The notes under the pieces: generated by a model | What the model was told of the DNA's origin: nothing | Seen by the model: only the letters and a program-made list of their open reading frames with translations | Database searches by the model: none | NCBI RefSeq assembly: GCF_000023065.1 | Contig: NC_012691.1 | Location: forward strand, 2,276,501 to 2,340,500 | Length of the DNA: 64,000 nucleotides | Direction of reading: 5' to 3' | Source: Tolumonas auensis DSM 9187 | Lineage (GTDB): Bacteria; Pseudomonadota; Gammaproteobacteria; Enterobacterales; Aeromonadaceae | Shown here: one piece after another, positions 59,376 through 64,000 of the stretch | Layout: each line of letters begins with the position of its first letter | Numbering within the stretch: the first letter of the stretch is position 1 | Translations under genes and position numbers: made by a program

Positions 59376-59488
59376 TATTTTCTCCACGAGAACAAATCCG
59401 GCTCTCTGTTTTTATTAACGAGAGGCTATCTAAGCAAGCGCTTTATACTACCGCCAGTTGTAATCTAACAACAGGCAAATAAAGGTAA

Positions 59489-59516
59489 TTGTGAGAAAAA
59501 TGATAAGGCATATAAT
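59489..59516 (+). promoter_or_regulatory. Sigma70 promoter of slyX
   Basis: TTGTGA (59489-59494), a 16-bp spacer and a perfect TATAAT (59511-59516), 14 bases before the slyX start, implying a very short leader or a start at 59546. Confidence 0.65.
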
Positions 59517-59530
59517 GCGTCAGATGACAG

Positions 59531-59770
59531 ATGAAGAGTGAAACAATGTTACAGCAGATAAATGAGCTTAATGAACGTATCGAGCAGCTGGAAAGCCGGC
59601 TGGCTTTTCAGGATGATACCATTGAAATATTGAACCAGGCACTGACCCTGCAACAGCAGGATCTGGACAAATTACGCCATCAGATGAGCTTGCTGATCAA
59701 CCGGATGAAAGAGATGGTCGTCAGCCAGGTGGCCAGTCAGAGTGAAGAGACCCCGCCCCCGCACTATTAA
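59531..59770 (+). CDS. slyX: SlyX family protein
   Basis: 79 residues, a coiled coil through most of its length (LNERIEQLESRLAFQDDTIEILNQ) and the diagnostic C-terminal EETPPPHY. Function is not established. The start could be ATG 59531 or ATG 59546; the latter leaves 74 residues, nearer E. coli SlyX (72), and suits the promoter at 59511 better. Confidence 0.93.
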   Translation: MKSETMLQQINELNERIEQLESRLAFQDDTIEILNQALTLQQQDLDKLRHQMSLLINRMKEMVVSQVASQSEETPPPHY

Positions 59771-59795
59771 TAACGGGCAGATGAAATTCAGATAT

Positions 59796-59827
59796 AAAAA
59801 CGCCGGATTTAACACCCGGCGTTTTTT
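59796..59827. terminator. Bidirectional terminator between slyX and glnS
   Basis: The stem AAAACGCCGG / CCGGCGTTTT around a 9-nt loop, with A-rich and T-rich flanks, serving slyX (plus) and glnS (minus). Confidence 0.9.
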
Positions 59828-59848
59828 GTTTGCAGTCCTGGACGGCGT

Positions 59849-61510
59849 TTAACCAACCCAGGTATCACGCAATGCAACGGTCAGATTGAACACCGGTTTC
59901 TCTGCGGATGACAGTTTGCTGTCCGCACAGAAATAGCCTTCACGTTCGAACTGATATGCAAATTCCGGTTTGGCATCACGCAGTGATGGTTCCAGTTTCG
60001 CATGTGGCACAATGCGCAGTGACTGCGGATTGATCGTGCTCAGGAAATCCTCGGCTGCGCCCGGATTTGCCACACTGAACAGACGATCATACAGACGCAC
60101 TTCCGCATCCAGCGCATGCGGAGCTGATACCCAGTGGATAACACCTTTCACTTTACGACCATCGGCCGGATTGGTGCCCAGCGTGTCACGGTCGCAGCTG
60201 CAATACAGGGTGGTGATATTGCCTTCCGCATCTTTTTCAACGCGTTCTGCTTTAATGATATAAGCGTGGCGCAGACGCACTTCTTTACCCATCACCAGAC
60301 GTTTGTATTGCTTGTTGGCTTCTTCACGGAAATCAGCGCGATCAATATAAATCTCACGGCTGAATGGCACCAGACGTTCACCCGCTTCAGGAATATTCGG
60401 ATGGTTCGGAATGTTCAGTTCTTCAACCAAATCTTCCGGATAATTTTCCAGCACAACACGCAGCGGATCCAATACTGCCATCGCACGTGGCGCACGCTCG
60501 TTCAGATCTTCACGAATGCAGGATTCCAGCGCACTCATTTCAACGGTGTTGTCCTGCTTGGTTACACCGATACGGTTGCAGAACTCACGCACAGCTTCCG
60601 GGGTATAACCTCGACGACGCAGACCGGAAACAGTCGGCATACGCGGATCATCCCACCCTTCAACAACACCTTCAGTCACCAGTTGATTCAGCTTACGCTT
60701 GGACATGATGGCATATTCAAGATTCAGACGGCTGAATTCATACTGACGTGGATGACAAGGAATAGAGATATTATCCAGAACCCAGTCATACAGACGGCGG
60801 TTATCCTGGAACTCCAGCGTACAAATAGAGTGCGTGATGCCTTCCAGTGCGTCCGAAATACAGTGGGTGAAGTCATACATCGGATAGATGCACCACTTGT
60901 TACCGGTCTGATGATGTTCGGCAAATTTGATACGGTAGATAACCGGATCGCGCATCACCATGAAAGACGATGCCATATCTATTTTGGCTCGCAGGCACGC
61001 TTCACCTTCTTTGAAGCCGCCATCTTTCATCTTTTCAAACAGCGCCAGGTTTTCTTCTACACTGCGATCACGGAACGGGCTGTTTTTACCGGCCTGAGTC
61101 AGCGTGCCACGGTATTCGCGGATCTGCTCGGCGGTCAGTTCTTCGACATAAGCCAGACCTTTATTGATCAGTTCAATTGCATAAGCGTGTAATTGATCGA
61201 AATAATCCGAGGAATAACGTACCGCACCATTCCACTCAAACCCCAGCCACTGCACGTCACGCTGAATAGATTCAACATATTCCACGTCCTCTTTTACCGG
61301 ATTGGTATCGTCGAAACGCAGGTTACAGGTTCCCTGATAATCACGGGCAATACCGAAATTCAGGCAGATAGATTTGGCGTGGCCGATATGCAAATAACCG
61401 TTAGGCTCTGGTGGAAAACGAGTTGCTACAGAGCTGTGTTTGCCGCTGGCCAGATCTTCATCAATGATCTGACGGATAAAATTGGTTGGTCGATGCTCCG
61501 CTTGGGTCAT
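59849..61510 (-). CDS. glnS: Glutaminyl-tRNA synthetase
   Basis: 553 residues, a class I synthetase. The HIGH motif is in [17 protein letters not shown] (about 34-50) and the KMSKS equivalent is IMSKRKL (about 268-274). Two C-terminal beta-barrels bind the anticodon. Start 61510 ([11 protein letters not shown]) is six bases after GAGG and aligns with E. coli MSEAEARPTNF; an ATG one codon earlier is too close to the Shine-Dalgarno sequence. Confidence 0.99.
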   Translation of the reverse strand: MTQAEHRPTNFIRQIIDEDLASGKHSSVATRFPPEPNGYLHIGHAKSICLNFGIARDYQGTCNLRFDDTNPVKEDVEYVESIQRDVQWLGFEWNGAVRYSSDYFDQLHAYAIELINKGLAYVEELTAEQIREYRGTLTQAGKNSPFRDRSVEENLALFEKMKDGGFKEGEACLRAKIDMASSFMVMRDPVIYRIKFAEHHQTGNKWCIYPMYDFTHCISDALEGITHSICTLEFQDNRRLYDWVLDNISIPCHPRQYEFSRLNLEYAIMSKRKLNQLVTEGVVEGWDDPRMPTVSGLRRRGYTPEAVREFCNRIGVTKQDNTVEMSALESCIREDLNERAPRAMAVLDPLRVVLENYPEDLVEELNIPNHPNIPEAGERLVPFSREIYIDRADFREEANKQYKRLVMGKEVRLRHAYIIKAERVEKDAEGNITTLYCSCDRDTLGTNPADGRKVKGVIHWVSAPHALDAEVRLYDRLFSVANPGAAEDFLSTINPQSLRIVPHAKLEPSLRDAKPEFAYQFEREGYFCADSKLSSAEKPVFNLTVALRDTWVG

Positions 61511-61667
61511 CATTCACCTCGGATAGTGAGTATCTTTTTGTATACGTTAACCGAGTATCATCCATATTTATGACACTGCGCTCAATAGGTATTTACCAAA
61601 TCAAAAGTTTGAATAGCGAAAGCAGCTTCAGATTGTCTAACTATTGTGCAAAAAGATGATTTGCCAC

Positions 61668-61704
61668 ACAAAACAAAGCCACTGCCGGCAGACCGGACAG
61701 TGGC
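61668..61704 (-). terminator. Rho-independent terminator of nagE
   Basis: On the minus strand GCCACTG-T-CCGG / CCGG-CAGTGGC (one bulged T) around a TCTG loop is followed by TTTGTTTTG, 19 bases after the nagE stop codon. Confidence 0.8.
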
Positions 61705-61722
61705 GGATATGAACGGATTTAC

Positions 61723-63225
61723 CTAACCGGCAATGGCTGCTTTCATCGCGCCGGCCACAATTTCAGCTTGTGGACCAAGCACCACCTGCAGGTTAGTGGC
61801 ATTTAATTTCACCACGCCACTGGCTCCCAGCGCTTTTAATGCTTTCTCATTCACTTGTTTCATATCACGGACTGACAGACGCAGACGGGTGATACAGGCA
61901 TCAATCTGGGTCAGGTTTTCTTCACCGCCCAATGCAACCAGATAGTTGTTGGCCAACGTCTGCATATCTTTAGATGCACCGGTAAAGGTTTGTACGTCAT
62001 CACTGTCTGTTTCACGACCCGGTGTTTTCAGATCAAACCATTTGATGGCGGTATAGAACACGGTGAAGTAAATCGCACCGAATACCGGACCAATCACCAG
62101 CAGTAACGCCGGTTTTGTGGCCAGCCCCCAGTTGATGACGAAGTCGAACAACCCGGCTGAGAAACCAAAACCGTGCAGTACGCCCAGCGCATTGGTCACC
62201 ACCAGCGAGACCCCGGTCAAGACTGCATGAGCAACATACAGCGCCGGTGCCAGGAACATGAACATGAATTCCAGTGGTTCGGTAACACCGGTCAGGAATG
62301 CGGTCAGCGCAACAGAGAGCAGCAAACCACCCACCTGGGCACGACGATCTTTCGGTGCCGCCAGATACATGGCAAATGCCGCAGCAGGCAGACCAAACAT
62401 CATGATTGGGAAGAAACCAGTCATGAAGACGCCCGCAGTATGATCGCCGGCAAAGAAACGGTTCAGGTCACCGCGCGCCGCCTGAGCAGCAATTTCTTTA
62501 ATGATGCCACCATCAACACCCGGCACCGCGCCGCCAACAGTCAGGGTTTCAACAACATCCGGTGCCAGACAGACGTTCTGTATTACGGAACCCAGTTCAT
62601 AGGTCACTTTGGTACATTCACCAAGGCCGAACCAGAAAATCGAGTTCATGACATGGTGTAAGCCGACCGGGATTAAGCCGCGGTTCAGCAAACCATAGGC
62701 AAACTCACCAATCGCGCCGGAATTCGCCACTGCATGACCGAAGGTATCAATACCATGCTGAATGGCCGGCCATACAACCCCGCTGATACCGGCCAGTATC
62801 AGACAGATCAGACCGGTCATGATCGGCACCAGTCGTTTACCGCCGAAAAACGCCAGATATGCCGGCAAACTGGTCGCGTGGAAACGGTTATAAACATGAC
62901 CAGCAACAATACCCGCCACAATACCGCCAAAGAACGACATGTTGATCTCGGGATTGATGGTTTTCGCCGCTTCGGTCAGCACCAGATACCCTGCCGCACC
63001 GGCCAGGCCGGCAGCACCGGCATCATCTTTTGATAAACCAATGGCAATACCGATACCGAACAGTAACGGCAATTGTCCGAAGATGGCTCCCCCGGCCTGA
63101 GCCATAAAGGGTATGTTCAGCATATCTGCCTGCCCCAGTCGCAGCAGAATTGCCGCTACCGGCAGTATCGCAATCGGCAGCATGATGGCTTTGCCGAGTT
63201 TTTGCGTATAACCCAGTATATTCAT
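61723..63225 (-). CDS. nagE: PTS N-acetylglucosamine transporter EIICB
   Basis: 500 residues: a membrane EIIC domain (about 1-385, with GLHHVMNSIFWFGLGEC and HGFGFSAG) and an EIIB domain (about 420-500) with phospho-Cys C444 in IDACITRLRLSV. The EIIA-Glc-like third domain of E. coli NagE (648 residues) is absent, so EIIA-Glc (Crr) must supply phosphate. It imports GlcNAc as GlcNAc-6-P. Start 63225 has GGAGAGG upstream. It is divergent from nagB, as in E. coli. Confidence 0.95.
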   Translation of the reverse strand: MNILGYTQKLGKAIMLPIAILPVAAILLRLGQADMLNIPFMAQAGGAIFGQLPLLFGIGIAIGLSKDDAGAAGLAGAAGYLVLTEAAKTINPEINMSFFGGIVAGIVAGHVYNRFHATSLPAYLAFFGGKRLVPIMTGLICLILAGISGVVWPAIQHGIDTFGHAVANSGAIGEFAYGLLNRGLIPVGLHHVMNSIFWFGLGECTKVTYELGSVIQNVCLAPDVVETLTVGGAVPGVDGGIIKEIAAQAARGDLNRFFAGDHTAGVFMTGFFPIMMFGLPAAAFAMYLAAPKDRRAQVGGLLLSVALTAFLTGVTEPLEFMFMFLAPALYVAHAVLTGVSLVVTNALGVLHGFGFSAGLFDFVINWGLATKPALLLVIGPVFGAIYFTVFYTAIKWFDLKTPGRETDSDDVQTFTGASKDMQTLANNYLVALGGEENLTQIDACITRLRLSVRDMKQVNEKALKALGASGVVKLNATNLQVVLGPQAEIVAGAMKAAIAG

Positions 63226-63267
63226 GTGTTCCTCTCCATAAGTGCATTTGTGCAGCCCCACAATTAT

Positions 63268-63290
63268 CTTAGTTTAAGATACAAACTAAG
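63268..63290. promoter_or_regulatory. Inverted repeat in the nagE-nagB control region
   Basis: CTTAGTTT-N7-AAACTAAG is a perfect 8-bp inverted repeat, 43 bp before the nagE start, a possible regulator site overlapping the nagE promoter. Confidence 0.5.
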
Positions 63291-63293
63291 TTC

Positions 63294-63309
63294 TGTGATT
63301 CGCGCCACA
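63294..63309. promoter_or_regulatory. CRP site between nagE and nagB
   Basis: TGTGA-N6-CCACA matches 9 of 10 core positions of the CRP consensus. A CRP site between divergent nagE and nagB is also found in E. coli. Confidence 0.65.
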
Positions 63310-63363
63310 CAAAGCTCATTTTCGTAAAAATATCGCGCTTCGCAATTGCAATAATCGGGATGT

Positions 63364-63383
63364 TTATTCACAATTAAAAATAA
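63364..63383. promoter_or_regulatory. Candidate NagC box upstream of nagB
   Basis: TTATT-N10-AATAA resembles the AT-rich dyad bound by the ROK repressor NagC. It lies about 30 bp before the nagB start, consistent with GlcNAc-6-P-inducible repression. Confidence 0.45.
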
Positions 63384-63412
63384 GTAGTAAGACCTCATGG
63401 AGAAACACAAAA

Positions 63413-64000
63413 ATGCGTATGCTGCCGTTAAAAGATAAAGCTCAGGTTGGTTTATGGTCTGCCCGTTATATTGCTGACCGCATCAATCAGTTCGCACCAA
63501 CTGCGGAACGTCCATTCGTGCTGGGTTTGCCAACCGGTGGCACCCCTCTGACGACCTATGAACAACTGATCAAACTGTACCAGCAGGGTGAAGTCAGCTT
63601 CGCCAATGTGGTCACGTTCAATATGGATGAATATGTTGGTTTAAGCGCGGACCATCCGCAGAGTTATCATCGTTTTATGTTTGATAACTTCTTTAATCAC
63701 ATCGATATTCCCAGAGAAAACATCAATATTCTGGATGGTACCGCCTCAGATCTGCTGGCAGAATGTGCGGCCTATGAAGCCAAGATCACCACTTTGGGTG
63801 GTATTAAGCTGTTTTTCGGCGGTGTTGGCAGCGATGGTCATATCGCTTTTAACGAACCGGCGTCTTCACTCCGCTCCCGTACCCGGATTAAAACCCTGAC
63901 ACAGGAAACGCTGATCGATAATGCTCGCTTCTTTAATAACGACATAAATCAGGTGCCAAAACTCGCCCTGACGGTTGGTGTGGGTACACTGATGGATGCG
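63413..64000 (+). CDS. nagB: Glucosamine-6-phosphate deaminase (partial)
   Basis: The first 196 codons are present; the gene continues past the window (E. coli NagB has 266). Starts [13 protein letters not shown], with the phosphate loop [12 protein letters not shown], catalytic Asp in [10 protein letters not shown], and [18 protein letters not shown]. It converts GlcN-6-P to fructose-6-P and ammonia, downstream of NagA. GGAG lies nine bases before the ATG. It is divergent from nagE and shares its control region. Confidence 0.98.
   Translation, partial: MRMLPLKDKAQVGLWSARYIADRINQFAPTAERPFVLGLPTGGTPLTTYEQLIKLYQQGEVSFANVVTFNMDEYVGLSADHPQSYHRFMFDNFFNHIDIPRENINILDGTASDLLAECAAYEAKITTLGGIKLFFGGVGSDGHIAFNEPASSLRSRTRIKTLTQETLIDNARFFNNDINQVPKLALTVGVGTLMDA

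Noticed and set aside
61668-61722. Broken EIIA remnant after nagE
   Set aside because: Only the stop codon and an intrinsic terminator are found; no EIIA-like sequence in any frame.

Overview
The window is a chromosomal segment of a gammaproteobacterium. The order accA-dnaE-rnhB-lpxB-lpxA-fabZ-lpxD-skp-bamA-rseP-dxr-cdsA-uppS-frr-pyrH-tsf-rpsB//map-glnD-dapD, the fkpA//slyX pair and the nagE//nagB divergence are the enteric/Aeromonadales arrangement, and the proteins read as close relatives of the E. coli ones. My best guess is an Aeromonadales member, Tolumonas-like; this rests on recall of gene content and I could not search it. No insertion sequence, prophage, CRISPR array or rRNA operon is visible.

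Layout. 1-3657: cyoABCD cytochrome bo quinol oxidase (minus; cyoD cut by the window edge), divergent from a GAF/HD-GYP c-di-GMP phosphodiesterase. 5120-6445: CNNM/CorC-type membrane protein. 6630-6791: tRNA-Thr(TGT) and tRNA-Phe(GAA). 6862-7663: promoter, yybP-ykoY manganese riboswitch and the UPF0016 Mn exporter MneA. 7700-8521: a stand-alone CHAD protein. 8814-10715: a fructose-family PTS EIIABC with a CRP site upstream. 10787-13264: the three-gene AmmeMemoRadiSam system (radical SAM AmrS divergent from AmmB-AmmA) around a very short, nearly symmetrical bidirectional promoter. 13312-32227: the long minus-strand housekeeping block for fatty acid, lipid A, outer-membrane assembly, isoprenoid, phospholipid and translation functions, ending at rpsB with a structured leader. 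32538-36875: map, glnD, dapD on the plus strand.

37057-49846 is the main accessory region, an alpha-galactoside utilisation locus: LacI-type regulator, GH36 alpha-galactosidase preceded by paired palindromic operators, an oligopeptide-type ABC transporter (binding protein, two permeases, one fused double ATPase) resembling the rhizobial AgpA class, a YghZ/Gpr-type aldo-keto reductase, a MelR-type AraC regulator, and a convergent GH4 MelA alpha-galactosidase with a structured leader. There is no MelB permease, so the ABC system is the likely importer of melibiose/raffinose-type sugars. A 121-bp imperfect palindromic repeat lies inside the operon between the binding-protein and permease genes.

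49987-64000: a GNAT acetyltransferase with a tandemly repeated stop-codon region; a diverged PIN-like protein of unknown function; metH and metA in tandem with three abutting MetJ boxes before metA; a CinA-family protein preceded by a long hairpin; a YciI-like protein; a second GNAT; fkpA (lipoprotein form) divergent from slyX; glnS; and nagE (EIICB, no EIIA) divergent from nagB (cut by the window end), with CRP and NagC-like sites between them.

The nearest things to an incompletely described system are the AmmeMemoRadiSam trio with its symmetrical promoter, the hybrid alpha-galactoside locus, and the PIN-like protein whose catalytic acids look substituted.
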